A stretch of DNA of 64,000 nucleotides from Siphonodentalium dalli (taxonomy: Eukaryota; Mollusca; Scaphopoda; Gadilida; Siphonodentaliidae): assembly GCA_032622095.1 (NCBI GenBank), contig CP136069.1, positions 3,189,566 through 3,253,565 of the forward strand, given 5' to 3'. The position numbers were made by a program, and so were the translations under genes. Below the pieces are notes generated by a model. It worked only from the letters and a program-made list of their open reading frames with translations, was not told the origin of the DNA and did not search any database. This document shows positions 28,901 through 43,900 of this stretch, piece by piece. Positions within the stretch are counted from its first letter, which is position 1. Each line of letters opens with the position of its first letter.

Positions 28901-31900
28901 GGCCAATGCATTCTTTTATATATGCGAGGCGACCTATGCAATGTGTCATCTGCCAATTTGGGGATATAGAGAAACTAAACTAAAAAAGAAATAGAATCTA
29001 TGTGAAGAAGTTTCTATAGAAATGTGATAAGAAGCTTTCCAGAGATGAGTACTAAACAGAATGAGGTCCCCAGAGGGCGAATTTAATAGCGTCACTAAGA
29101 AAGACATTACAACTGTCATGCACTGAAAGGGGCCTACCACAACCCCTCTCCTTTATAAATCAAATTTGAGCTGAATGAAGTGAACAGAAAGGCAAGCCTT
29201 CTTGAAATAGTGTGTCTGTCATTTGCAGAATGAGGTCCACAGAGGGTGAATTTAGTGACGATATCCCCACGGCCGGCTAGTGTCACCAAATTCACTCTCT
29301 GGGGGAACTCATTCTGCTAAGGCCTCATCTTCTGAGAGGTATCTCCAGTCTCAAATTGCCATTGTTTTCAGTTACTTTTCCCTTCGGTTCAGTTTCTATA
29401 TCCCCTAATTTGCAGAAGATAAAATGTAAAATCGAGGTGACTAATGGATGAACATCACCAACTTCAACTGGAGAACTTCAATCTGATCCTCGGTCTCCCG
29501 TAGAAGCAGAATGAGGTTTCTAGAGGGTGAATTTGGTGGACGCTAGTCCACCGAGCAAGATAGTGTTACTAAATTCACCCTCTGGGGACCTCATTCTGCA
29601 AATGACAAGACACTATTTTGAGGCTTCACCAGGAGAAGAGGGAAAGGGGTGGAGAAGGGTGGTGGGTAGTTTTGGGTAACCAAGTTCTCACAATCATTTG
29701 ATTAACCCTTTACCCAAAAGAACGGCCCTGTGCCAATGCATCCTCTTATATATGCGAGTCGACCATAGGTCGCCTCGCATATATAAGAGAATGCATTGGC
29801 TTAACACATTAAAAATTATAAAATTGTTAAAGAATGTAAGAAGAAATGGTAAAAAGTGTTAAAAAAGATTTGTTTTAGGCCAATGCATTCTCTTATATAT
29901 GCGATGCGACCTATGGTCGACTCGCATATATAAGAGAATGCATTGGCACAGGGCATAACTGTAACTATCACAATGTGGTCAAGGAGCCGGTTCCAATGAT
30001 ATCCATATTTGTATGGTTCTATTGAGACAGACCGAAGATATTTTAGGCTGTTGAAGCTTTATTTGGCCCATTTTGTTGGGTAAAGGGTTAAAGTGATGTG
30101 AAACACTTCAGTAGGGCGGTCAGATAGAAATGGAGAATAAACTTGCTCAAAGTAGTAATTTTTACAAATATTATATCCAAATTGACAACAAATACCGTCA
30201 TTCTTATATGTTAATTAAATACAGTGACTATCGATGGCGAAATTGTTTTCGTTATCTTATCGCAGATAGTATCATAGTAGCATCCCGAATCGAGAAGTAA
30301 ATATTTACAATTGTGCGTAGTTCAGACGATGATTCCTGTGGAGTGGTAATGTCGATTTGTTTGACATTTTCGGCGACGCTACTAGAATGCTATATTCCAC
30401 AAGTTGGCATAGCGCCTGAATACTAACTTATTAGTTTCACGCACCGGAATAAGTCCTTAATATGTCTTTAACCTATTTAAAACAAAACTGGACATAATGA
30501 CTGGCACACATTACTGTTAGTAAAATAAAATGATCACCTTAAAATTGTCGCAGCACTTTTGGGCCCGCTTTTTCCGCCATGCGTTCTGGATAACTCTCGC
30601 TGCGCGAGATTCTTGGCTGATATCAAGCAGCCGTGCACATAAATACATGAGGTATGTTGTAACGACCTTCTCATCTGGTATCGTGTTACACATGTCGGCA
30701 GACTTCATCATCAGTGGAATTCCACCAATCGCTGACACCTATAACAAGTACAATCTAACTGTTTAGAATGCACCGAGATATAATATCAAGCATCCATGTA
30801 GAGATATATCGCATGCAATAATATGAACAATCTCTAGTCACATTTTGCCTGGAATTTGAAGATTTTAATGAATTTCATAGTTTTTTTTAATGCTGACCAA
30901 TATTAGTCAAGATCTAATACATGAGGGATATATAATATTAAGCATCCATGTAGAGATATACCGCATGCAATAATATAAACAATTTCTAGTCACATTTTGC
31001 CCGAAATTCAATGCTGTTAATGGATTATATCTAGTGTTTTTTTTTTTTTTCGCTGACCAATATTGGTCAAGATTAAAGAGTACATTTTTATATAAATACA
31101 AATATTAGACATTCAGCTGATTTTATTTAATATTTTACTCCGAGGGTTCGATAGTCTGAAGGTTTGATAGTCCCGAGGGTTTGATAGTCTGAGGGTTCGA
31201 TAGTCTGAGGGTTTGATAGAAGGGGCACAATCCCAACTTTGGTCAAAATTTTCAACAGCTAGAAGGCAACAACATACAGTAATGTCCAAAGTAATTGACC
31301 ACTTAACCACAGCAGAATTATGGGTAATTTTTCAGGATTTAGTCGGAAATACAGTCCTTTTAATTAGGAAAAATACCCCTAGGCAAAATTTTCGTCCTAG
31401 GCAAATTGCCTAGGAAGTTTTGAAAATGCTTTAAAATCATGTTAGTTACATCGTGAGCAGGCGAATATCTTGAGGACACAGTCCACTACACACAGTACAC
31501 AGCAAACTGCATACATTTATGATAATTGAATGAATAACTTGTCAATTTGTCTAACATATGATACTATGTTTGATTATTACATGCATTTTAAAATTTTATA
31601 TACTTGAGTTGACTTGTATCATGATTCACCACACCCACATGATCCCACATGTACATAATCCCATTTAATGCTTTCAGTGTTTTTATTTCTTGTAAATTAT
31701 GTTCACATTTCTTTAATCTTTAATATTAAGGACAAAACTGATGCCATTGTGAAAACATCCTGATGATATCGCGAATTGAGATCGTTAAATTCAGCGCCCA
31801 AAGAAACGTACATACATGTACTACTAAAAGCATGTACCGCCAAACATTCGGTCATTAGAAACGTACTATTTAAACTCGTACCGTTTTCGCCGATTCGTGG

Positions 31901-34900
31901 TATTGACGATAGGTGATTTTTTCTATTTTTGCCGGCGGGTCAATAAAATGTTTAGGGTTGCATGCAAAAAATAGGGTCGGTCGGGAAACCCAAACCAAAA
32001 GACTTTTTTTCTTTGGCCTGATAAGAAATGTCACTTACAGAACCTAGAAAGTTGGAAACTTCTCCCTCGGCAAAAAAAATGCCGACGCAAAATCGTAATC
32101 TCCTCGGCTCGTCCTCGGCAGTGCCGAATGCCGAGGGCTAATTAAAAGGACTGGAAATATGGCTTGTTGCCATATTTCCGACTAAATCCTGAAAAATTAC
32201 CCATAATTCTGCTGTGGTTAAGTGGTCAATTACTTTGGACATTACTGTATCATGGTTGTAGAATCACAAAACTCAAATACAGATTGCACTTATTCACATC
32301 TCACAGATTACTATAGTCAACTCCAGGGAAAAAAGCATCCACAAAAAAAAAAATCCAAAATTTTCTAAGTCAAAATAAGTTGAAAATGAAGTGTAATGTT
32401 AGGAAAAACAGTCCGAGCCAACCCTGAGCCGCAAAACAATATTTCAATTAATAAATTTTTTACGGTTTAATCAACATTCAAAGTTGGTCATTGACCGACA
32501 TTCACAATTGCATCACCAATGCAGCGTCATGCCATGCCAGAAATACACACTCTCTGTGGTGGTGATAATGCTGATTGCATAAACGTGGTCGAGTAACGCA
32601 GTAATATCAGTGGTCAACATCATTAAGGAGGGTCGATTAATTAGAGCATAGCTGTACATGCGATACCATAATTTCCTGGTAGCTAGTGCTGAAAGTGTGT
32701 GGACTTACAGCAACGACAAAAAAGTGCACATTGAGGCCTATATATAGGTGTATGGCCGACTATCGACCCCTCTGATTATCAATCCCTTATGCTATCGACC
32801 CCTCAGACTATCAAACCCTCGTACCTAGTCCCCTCGGACTAACATACAGTACCACATGGAAATATTCCCATATTGAAGATTGGTATCCCCACAATTAAAT
32901 GCTGTCATCTTTTGCAAAATACGCAATGGGTAATACAGTTAAACGGAGATAACAACAGCTTGAGATATCGGTTGGGTTGATGCTGTTTTGGACCGAGTCC
33001 CATCCTGTAACAGACTTTCATTGAAAATAAATACTACATTTACATGTGGAGACCGGGCATTCGCATGAACCCCTCAATGTGACTAATCATCTCACATGTC
33101 TGTGATTCAAAATGATATATATATCATTTACAGTGATCGACAGGGTTCGCGCTGGACCTAAATTTACATTTGCCAAATGAAAATATTTTTTGCCAAATTA
33201 TTTTAGCAATTGCCAAATGCTATCCCTGATAGTATCATTTTCTGCAACATTAAGTCTTATGTTTCGACACTCGCGGTTTGAACGACTTTTGATATCGATA
33301 GAAAAGTTAATATATAATTAAACTTGCATCTATTGTGATTTATCATACAACAATAAGCCAATCTCCTAACAATACAATGGTAGAAGGGTTTCTCCATCAG
33401 AAGGGCACACCACAGGAGGATTAGTAATCACTACAACATTCAGTACTAATGTTATGGGATTAACTGCATCTTAATAGGTGTTAACTTTCCCTAAACCTTA
33501 TATACCACCACTAATACAATTATGCTGTAAGAGTTTCCTGAAATTTACGGTATTGATTGACCAATATTTGTTAAATTGCTTGAGGAACTAATACGTGACT
33601 TGCCAAAACTTTTGCCAAATGAAATTATTTTTTGCCAAATGTGAATTATTTTTGCCATTGGCAAATTTGGCAAGTGGCAGCGCGAACCCTGGTGATCGAA
33701 AAAGGTAAAGTGACGATACGATCATTTAATATATTGTTTACATATATTTTATAAAAGTGCGACAAATCGAAATTAACTGGAAAACGAGGCTTTGTTTAGT
33801 TAGAAATCTTGTAAGTTTGACATTCAACGGACATCTGATATGTTTGATAACATCATGCTTGGGAAAGGCTACCCTCTTCGTTCATATACGCATATATGAC
33901 CTAATCATACAAACAAGATAACTCCCACTCACAACTCTGGGCATAACATCTATTATAGAAAATTAACGAGACGGGACTCGGTCCAAAACAGCATCAACCC
34001 AACCGATATCCCAAGCTGCTGTGGACCGAGAAAACTTGGTCTGTAGCTCTGCTTTTTTGTTTTCGACGAACGGCTGGCATTGGTATTCAGGTCGGCAACA
34101 TTTTTCCATGATTTCTGAGGATTTTTATGTAAGTTGGAAGAGTAGTAATACCCTGTGCCAATGCATTCTCTTATATATGCGAGTCGACCATAGGTCGCCT
34201 CGCATATATAAGAGAATGCATTGGCCTAACAATTTTTCATCATTTGTTATTATTTTTTACAATTTTAATAATTTTTTCTTATATTCTTTAACAATTTTAT
34301 AATTTCACCCATTCAGAGCCCCAGACAAACATGAGCAGACGACACTCTTCTATATGCTTCTATATATGTGTGGGGCTCCCTGCAGGGATTTTGATTTACC
34401 TTTTCATAAAGCAGCTTGAAGTTCTCTTTCTCGTTGAACATTAACTCCTCAAAGTCAGATGGGCTGTCTTTTTCTAGAAAAGAACAGAAGAGTTATTATG
34501 GGATGATTTTAGTGCCAATAGTCAGACTTTAAAGTGATGTGAAACACTCTGCTAGGGTGATCAAATAGAAATGGAGAATACATGTAATCTTGTTCAAAGT
34601 AGTTATTTTTACAAATATTATATCTAAATTGACAACACACACAGTAATTAAATGCAGTGACTGCCGATGGCGAAATCATTTTCGTTAGTTTATCGCCGAT
34701 AGAAAAGTTCTGATTCGAGTAGTAAATATTTACAATTTAGCGCAGTTCAGACAATGTTTTCTATGGAGTGGTACGGTCGATTTGCTTCAGATTTTCGGTG
34801 ATGTTAGTAGAATGCTACATTCCTCCAGTTGGCATAGTACCTGAATACTAACTTCTCAGTATCACACACCCAAACAAGTACATAATATGTCTTTAAATGC

Positions 34901-37900
34901 TCGTATGTCACTGTAGTTGGGTGACATGTAGATTCTAATGCTACCTGCCGACTATGACAAGTGAGTTTGATTCGATTCACTTAATCCTTCCATGACTGGA
35001 GCTTCCTGATTGTTTTTGCAAAAACCTGTGCCAATGCATTCTCTTCTACATGCGAGTCGACCATTGGTCGCCTCACATATAAAAGAGAATGCATTGGCCT
35101 ACATATTTTATATAATTTTTTTATAATTGTAAAAAAATGCAAGAAAAAATGAAAACATTGTTGAAGAATGTAAGAAATAATGATGAAATTGGTAAAAAAT
35201 GTAAAAAAAAATAAATATAAAATTGTTAAAGAATGTAAAAAAAAAAAAAAAATTAGAAAAATTGATAAAAAATTGTTAGGCCATTGCAGTCTCACAACAC
35301 GAGTTTATTATTTCTAGATCCCTAACATTTTATGAGATGGAATTGATCGTTTTGGAGGATAAACAGAAAATTAAAAACTTCCAATAGTGATGTTCCGATA
35401 ATGAAAAGTATCTCGGATGTCTCAAGATATAAGTAAAGTCTCATCCATAATGACCGACAGAAATCTAACATTTTCAGATAAACAAAGAAGGATAACTCTT
35501 GAATGGAACATGTGATCAACATCAACGAACTCTCTTTTGATAGCCCTCCTGATGCCGAACCTACATATCAAATTTCATTGAGATCCGATAACCCATGGTT
35601 GAGAAAAATGAGCAGATGGACAAAAATCCAACATTTTCAGATAAACAAAGAAGGATAACTCTTGAATGGAATATGTGATCAACATCAATGAACCCTCTTT
35701 TGAAAGCCCTCTTGATGCCGAACATACATATCAAATTTCATCAGAGATCCGATAACCCAGGGTTGAATTGACGAATCTCAAATTATTGACTGACAGCGGT
35801 AACTGACCAATCGCGTTACAGCGAACGAAGTTCAAGGGCGTTGCATTGCAAAACAAAAGAACCTCTCGACGACGCATTTATACTCCTTTTAAAACGGTGT
35901 TTAACACGATAATATAACTTCTTTCCGAGATTTTAAAGATGCCTACGTGTGCGTATTCATCTTGTAATAGTGACAGTCGTTATATAAAAACTTTGGAGCC
36001 AGATTCTAACGGTAAACCAATGGTGATATTTTGGGCATTTCCGAAGCCGAAAACTAACAAAGAACGATGTTTACGTTGGATCAGACTGTGCAACAGAAGT
36101 CACGAAAACTTCAATATCGACAGGATTACAAGGAATACATATGTTTGTTCAAAGGTAGGTTAATATAGTTAATATATATTTCGGATTTTTAACTGATATA
36201 TTTTGCTTACATGACTTCAGAATAGCGACATCAACGACATAAATTTCAAGTCACCTAACTTCAATACAGTCACTTTCCCAGTTCGGGATAACTGATCGCA
36301 TTCTCGCTGCACAAAAAATTCTCGGTTGATTTGCATGGTCATACGTTGTTCCAAGACATAAGGAAACATATACTCTGCAGTATTTAATATGATTTTCAGA
36401 TCTAGCTTCGGCAAAAAAAATGTATTTGGTTCTGAAATGACCCTACCCATTTTTCCCAGTTCGGGATTTGTTTTGCCGGTTCGGGATAACTGAATTTTGA
36501 CATTGCTGTTAACTTATCTCTTATTTTGTGTGTATTAAAGTTTTATTTTATGTGATTTTATGCTAATCCCTTTCAACAGAATGCATATTTGAGCTAATAA
36601 AATTGTTTAATGAGAGCGTGATAGCCTTTTGAAAATGACTGTTGAACTGTTGATATCATGTTTTATTCAGTTCAGGAATTATTTTTATTTTTTGTTGAAA
36701 CCTGCAGTATTTGCTTGATTCCAAATGGTTATCTCATGTTTCTTGATGTGATTCTAAAACATTTACTCACCATCATTAATAAAGTTACACAAATAAGGGC
36801 AAACATATTGTTACTATTCAATGCATGGATGGATGTAGTTGGTTAGAAGTACTAATAGTTTAAACAATATGTATTTGTTCCCACGTGTAATAAGTTTATC
36901 ACTTCCGTGTTATTAAAACTCATTTTGTTCTGTTATGCAACAACTAAAATCTATTTATTTCTCTAGTGTCGATTATCTATGCCTTCGCGGATCAAACGTG
37001 TGAAAATCAAATGAAATGCAACCCCGTTTCCTGTGTGTTAATCCGACACACCCAAAATCACACCCAAAATAGGTTGTGACACCCCTTATTTTACAACTTC
37101 ATATCATGGATTGAATAACATGGGTGCTTTGTCCTGGCGATTTTAAATGACATTCGGCTTACTATTACACTCAAAACCAAACGCGATATACTTAAAGAAC
37201 AGTTTGTTTTGGTTTCCTTTGTGTGGCGTCACACCCGGTACATCAAAGATAAAAGCCGACGCATTACTCAGATGATTGGTTGTCAAATTGTTGCACTGAT
37301 TTCTGAGAGAATCTGACGCCATTCGTGTTATTATTGCTTTTAAGAAACTGACATGTCTGGCTGGGTAGGGCCTGTTACTTGCTAAATATATACCGTGTGA
37401 ATTTCACTCACACCCAATAAAAAGAAATCACTTAGGACGAAATAATTTCGCATAAATTTTGTCTGGCACATTATTAATTATTATTGTGTGCAGACATGTC
37501 CTGACACATGAATTTAGTCAGTCTTAAATCATATCAAAACATTATATTGTTTCCCTCCTTTATATATCGTTTTTTATTTTATGCCCAAACAATTCTGGCA
37601 ATTAGCACCATGCACTCGCTGTAGCTCACAGCCTCATAAATCGCACAGCCGCCAGCGCTTGCAAGAGTTAGCGACAGTATCTAGGAAGTAATTACGGAGG
37701 CGTGGTTAAATCGTAAACGAGGTTCCCCAATTATATAAGCAGATGGACAGAAATCCAACATTTTCAGATTAACAAAGAGGGATAACTCTTAAACGGCAAA
37801 TGTGAACATTAATTTGATAGCCCTCCTGATGACAAACATGCATATCAATTATCCTCGAGATCCGATAACCCGTGGTTGAGATATATGAGCGGAGGGACGG

Positions 37901-40900
37901 ACGCATGTAATCCAGTATACCCCATATCATTTGGATCGGGGTATAACTAAACTATTGGTTGAGGCTGCGAATGCCAAATATACTCTGATGACGTTTTGCG
38001 GAGATGGGAAATCCGGATTGTTATTTATAATAACCGATATGAACAATAATAATATTGACTGAACGACATCGTGGCTTTGAGATTACCCATAATTGGTAAT
38101 AAATTGATCAATGCGACTGCATGCGAACCATTCTGTGCGGAATTTAAGAATTTTCAAGGATAGTTGTTGTTTGAACTACTTTTAAAGGAAGAAATCTATT
38201 TATTGTAATATGTAATGTTACCCCACAAGAATAAAAATAGAACTGTAATTCGGGATTTTTTTTACCCTGTGCCAATGCATTCTCTTATATATGCATTGGC
38301 CTAACAATTTTTTACAATTTTAATAATTTTTTCTTGTATTCTTTAACAATTTTATAATTTCACCCATACAGAGCCCCAGACAAATATGAGCAGACGACAC
38401 TCTTCTATATGCTTCTATATATGTGTGGTGCTCCCTGCAGGGTAATGGATGTTTTTTATTTTATGTCCTAAAAATTGTAAGAAAAATTGATAAAAAAAAA
38501 TGATAAAAAATTGTTAGGCCAATGCATTCTCTTATATATGCGAGGCGACCTATGGTCGACTCACATATATATGAGAATGCATTGGCACAGGGTAAAATAT
38601 CGGACTGAACCCACTCTCCAGGGTATAACAATGGTATATTTGTGGGAAATACAGAAAATTTCAAAACGTTCAATAAACAATTCTTGAACAATACAAACCG
38701 ATTTCGTCAACGTCTCGGGCGACGTCAACAGACAATTTCTTCACTAAATTATTAGGTATAGTCTACACTAAGCACACGTTTGTTCAATTAAATAAACCAT
38801 ATAGACCTAAATTTTAGCATAGTACAAGCTACAATCTTCAGAATATGCAATAAACATAGAACAACACAGTTTTGTTAACATATTAACGTTATTGCACTCG
38901 TTTGTCATGTTGCCGCGAGGTAAAACTCGAACCTCTGGTTCTCATTTTACCATCGCGTCACAAGAAACTCGTGCAATAACGTTATCATGTTCACAGACTT
39001 GTGTCGTTCAGTTCTATCTATTTACACACTTTAAAAGGAGTGGGTTGAAATTTAAGCACTTTTCATTTTGAGTTAGAATTACACACGGCGTAATTTAAAA
39101 TGCGAACGACTGGCAGGTTGTTGAAAACAGTGATAAGGCCACACAAAATCAATGGTTTGTTTCTCAGGCGCGCGCGCATGCCCCCAAAACACCGCGCATT
39201 TAACATTTTATCGCGTTTGCAAAAAATGGAAAAAAAAATTTGGTACGAAATTTCTATGGTACGTTTCTCTTTCTCCGTATATTGCTCGATCTCGCGCGGA
39301 ACGGCAATCGAGTGTACCCGAATTTCCTGTGCTTCCGGTGCGTTTGTATTATTTTTTCGACTTTGAACAATTTCATGCCACTTCTAAGCATACATATCAA
39401 GCATTTGACGGCTATTTTGCTAGATTGGACGGTCATATCTGATTATAATGAAGCTGGCACACTAATTGAGCTATTACGGGACCAGATAACAAAACTTAAA
39501 GTCGTCATCGATGTGAAAAATGTAGAGCTGGACGATCTCGAAATCGAATGTTTTGTGGGCACGAACAGAACTGATGACCGTGAATTCCAGCGGGTAGCGC
39601 ATTCTGTGGCGCTGTCTGTTGCTGTTAAAGACCTTGTTGAGGAATTTGGGAAATATTTCAAGTTCAAACTATCTGAATCATCTGACAAGAAAAATGACAA
39701 TAAAAACCGAACTGAAGATGCCTTCAAAATGCTCATGGACAAGTCTAAACATAGACAAGATACAGTTTTTCTCCCCGAGAAGGTGGATGGAGGAAATTCT
39801 AAATGCCGACTCTTCAATGACATCATTGACATGCTCGAAAAAAACAATGTCGGTTGGACGGCTGACGCTGTCAACACAATTGGCAAATATTTTGAATAAA
39901 TAAAAAACATCAAATTCACAATATGCTTCATTTAATATTAAAATAGCTACACAAACAAGACTGGGAAAGTATCGGATATGGGCTTATCAAATAATTTACA
40001 GATGGTGTGAGATATGTGTACAAACAGACAGAACATGTGTCTGAATTTTAATATTAAAACAGTTGAATTAAATGAAAGTACAAATATTGAGGCATATACC
40101 TAGCATGCATATATAGCTCTACTAAAAGTGACTTTAGAACAGATGAACACACTTTGTACCTGTTTATTAAACAGTGATGTTGTATGGTATACACATATGC
40201 CATATTTTATTAAATGTTTTAATACTATAAATATTAAAATGCAAAACATTTCAAATATAATTCTATGATTGGCTGTATTCATATATCAAAAGGGTCATAT
40301 CTGACATATAAAATAAATCTTCCTTAATAATTGCCACTGTTGAATGTCAATTGATATCGAGACCTGCCAAGCAGTGATGATGTGGTATCTTTGCTAGAGT
40401 GACATTCAATCAATCAATCATATGAACCAGTACTTGTAAGTGAATACTCCTGTTTCTGTAAGAGGCCCCCACCCCCTTTCCGTACGCCGTATTCCATGCC
40501 CTGTTATGAGGTACCGTACGTGTATTCCGGCCCCTCTGTTAGGAGGTATTCGGTATTCCAAAAATACCGGTATTCGTACGCCGAACTTCCAAAAAATGAA
40601 GTTTTCATATATTTTTATGTATTCCATATGGCTGTCAACTGGTATTCCGTATTCCACCCTCTGTGTTAAGTGGTATTCCGTATTCCATGGGGGGTGGGGG
40701 TGGGGGCCTCCTGTAATAAGTGGGATGAGACACCTGAAAGAGAGACTAGTTAAAATAATATGACAGATTGTACCCCTGGGCTGGTATTCAGGTTATCAAT
40801 AACAGGATAGAGTGTTCAATTCAAGCAGTCAAATTTAGGGGAAAATACCATTTAATATAATAAAGATGAACAGTGTTCATCCTTGATGAACAGTGTTCAT

Positions 40901-43900
40901 CCTTATTATATTAAATGGTATGTTTCTCTAAAATTGACTGCTTGCTGCAGTGTTAGTAGCCCATGATAAAAAAATAAAATAAAAAATAAAAAATCGCCCT
41001 CCCTCATGCATTTAAAAAAAAAATGCCTGAGAAACAAAACATTGAGTTTGTGTAACCTAAAGCTTTTGATTGACAAGGTATTGAATACCTAGAATCACGG
41101 TAGAACTAACAAGAGGTTGCACTATGGGTGCTGAAATACCCCCATGGTGACAATCGAGATATGGACTGGTCGGAATCCAAATTGTGTAAAAACAAAATTC
41201 AAAACAAATTACTGGACAAACGAACGACGAACGGAAATCCAACATTTTCATATAAACAAAAAGGGATAACTTTTGAATGGAAAATGTGAAACATGTCGAT
41301 GAACCCTCTTTTGAAAGCACCCATGATGCCAAACCTACGTACCAAATTTAATTGAGATCCGATAACCAATGGTTGAGATATATGAATGGATGAACATAAA
41401 TCTAATATTTTCAGATCACCAAAGAGGGATAACTCTTGAATCGAAAGCACTCCTTGAGCCAAATCGGCATACAAAATTCTAACGATATCCGATAACCCAT
41501 GGTTGAGATATATGGACAGACGAACGAACACATGTAATCCATTATACCCCTCCCCATATCTTTTTGGGATGGGGGTATAATCATTTTTGTTTCTACAAGC
41601 ATGGTAAATATTGGTAAATCATGGTAAATATAAGTTGCTGACTGTAGTAATTAAATTTCTTACTTCCAAATATGGCTGGACTTGAGTCGAGAAAGCTGTC
41701 ATTGCCTGTGTTATTAAGATCTGCGATCTTCTCCTGGTGCGTCTGAGTTGTCTTATTGTTTATTAGATTCTTCGGCAGAAGTACTGGATGGTAGTGATGC
41801 ACGAGATAACACAATGCTCTCCCATCGGAGAAAGATACCGTGAAGTTCTCGATCTGTAAAAATACAAGAGATGGTAGTGGTGTCTGATGTATCACAGTTA
41901 TCTCACATCAGAGAAAGATACCGTGAAGTTCTCAATCTGTAAAAATACAAGAGATGGTAGTGGTGTCTGATGTATCACAATGTTCTCACATCAGTAAAGT
42001 TTTCAATCTAAAAGATGGACAAGCAAGATTAACCCCATTGAGAGCCTCACATAAACTGCAGCAGACGACACTCTGTAGTGCATGCTTCCATCTGTGTGAG
42101 GCTCCCTGTGAGTTAAACATTAAACCCTATATATCGCCTCGGTTATTAACCCTTTAGAGAGCCCCACATAAACTGCAGCAGACGACACTCTGTAGTGCAT
42201 GCTTCCATCTGTGTGAGGCTCCCTGTGAGTTAAACATTAAACCCTATATATCGCCTCGGTTATTAACCCTTTAGAGAGCCCCACATAAACTGCAGCAGAC
42301 GACACTCTGTAGTGCATGCTTCCATCTGTGTGAGGCTCCCTGTGAGTTAAACATTAAACCCTATATATCACCTCGGTTATTAACCCTTTAGAGAGCCCCA
42401 CATAAACTGCAGCAGACGACACTCTGTAGTGCATGCTTCCATCTGTGTGAGGCTCCCTGTGAGTTAAACATTAAACCCTATATATCGCCTCGGTTATTAA
42501 CCCTTTAGAGAGCCCCACATAAACTGCAGCAGACGACACTCTGTAGTGCATGCTTCCATCTGTGTGAGGCTCCCTGTGGGTTAAACATTAAACTTTAAAT
42601 ATTGCCTCGTTTATTAACCATTTCACTACGGGAGCTGTGCTGGTGCAGCATTAAAGATACGAATGGCCTTCGCGGCAGGTATTTGCTGACAAAATAGTAA
42701 CATCCGTTAAAACCGCCATAAACAGAAAGAATATTATAATATCGACAGATTTTGTTCTTATATCATTTCATAAATATTGTGTAAATAGTATGTTATTGTC
42801 AAGTTTGTATGCTTTGTTTGTAAACAAAAGCCAAATAATGTTACAGAATCTGTGTAGTTTGTAGCTTGCCAAAGTCCGATGAAGATTTACCGTTGTTTAT
42901 TGAGGGCGCTGTGGAAGACAGAGATAACATTAATTATTGTCGGCAAGCACAGCAAACTCATTCAAATCAAGCCTGCAAATAGCGTGTCTGTCATTTGCAG
43001 AATGAGGTCCCCAAAGGGTGAATTTAGTGACGCTAGCCCGCATAGTGCAGGATAGCATAACTAAATCACCCACTGGGGACCTCATTCTGCAAATGACAGA
43101 CTATTTGCAGACTTGATTCAATTCACATTAAGTCTCAATTTACAACAACGCATACTACCCATTGGCAGTTCAAAATCCAGCTATTAAATGTACATTAACT
43201 ACTTCATGATTGGGAAATGATCGGACAGAAAAAATGTACTACATGTAATCAGTATTGTCTTTGCAAAGATATTAAATTTTACTAATCCAGTTCGTATTTA
43301 CGTCACACACCAAATAAGGAATTTACGCTCTGTTTTACGATAATATTATTGTCACTTCTAAATTGTAGGTGCGCGCATGTTGTAAATACCTTATAAATTA
43401 CATCGAAATAAGGAATATTTACAAACATCGTAAAACACACGCACATCTAAATAAGGAGTTTACGCAATAGCAAGTCACATCAATAGCACAGAGAGTATGT
43501 TCATTGTAGCACAGAGAGTATGTTCATTGTAGCACAGAGAGTATGTTCATTGTAGCATGTCACATTAATAGCACAGAGAGTATGTTCATTGTAGCATGTC
43601 ACATTAATAGCACAGAGAGTATGTTCATTGTAGCACAGAGAGTATGTTCATTGTAGCATGTCACATTAATAGCACAGAGAGTATGTTCATTGTAGCATGT
43701 CACATTAATAGCACAGAGAGTATGTTCATTGTAGCACAGAGAGTATGTTCATTGTAGCATGTCACATTAATAGCACAGAGAGTATGTTCATTGTAGCACA
43801 GAGAGTATGTTCATTGTAGCATTAATTTCTTGTTCCTTTATGTTTATAATACAATTTTGTCGCAGCACGCTACATGGCGATTGCCTTTAGTTTATGACAA

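Noticed and set aside
36221-36291. Second THAP exon beginning [14 protein letters not shown]
   Set aside because: It lacks the His-Phe expected right after CSK and soon stops, so it would not complete the zinc site.
39443-39931. Antisense 162-codon frame in TIR element 1
   Set aside because: The plus-strand frame has a homologue in element 2; the antisense frame does not, and is serine-rich as mirror frames often are.
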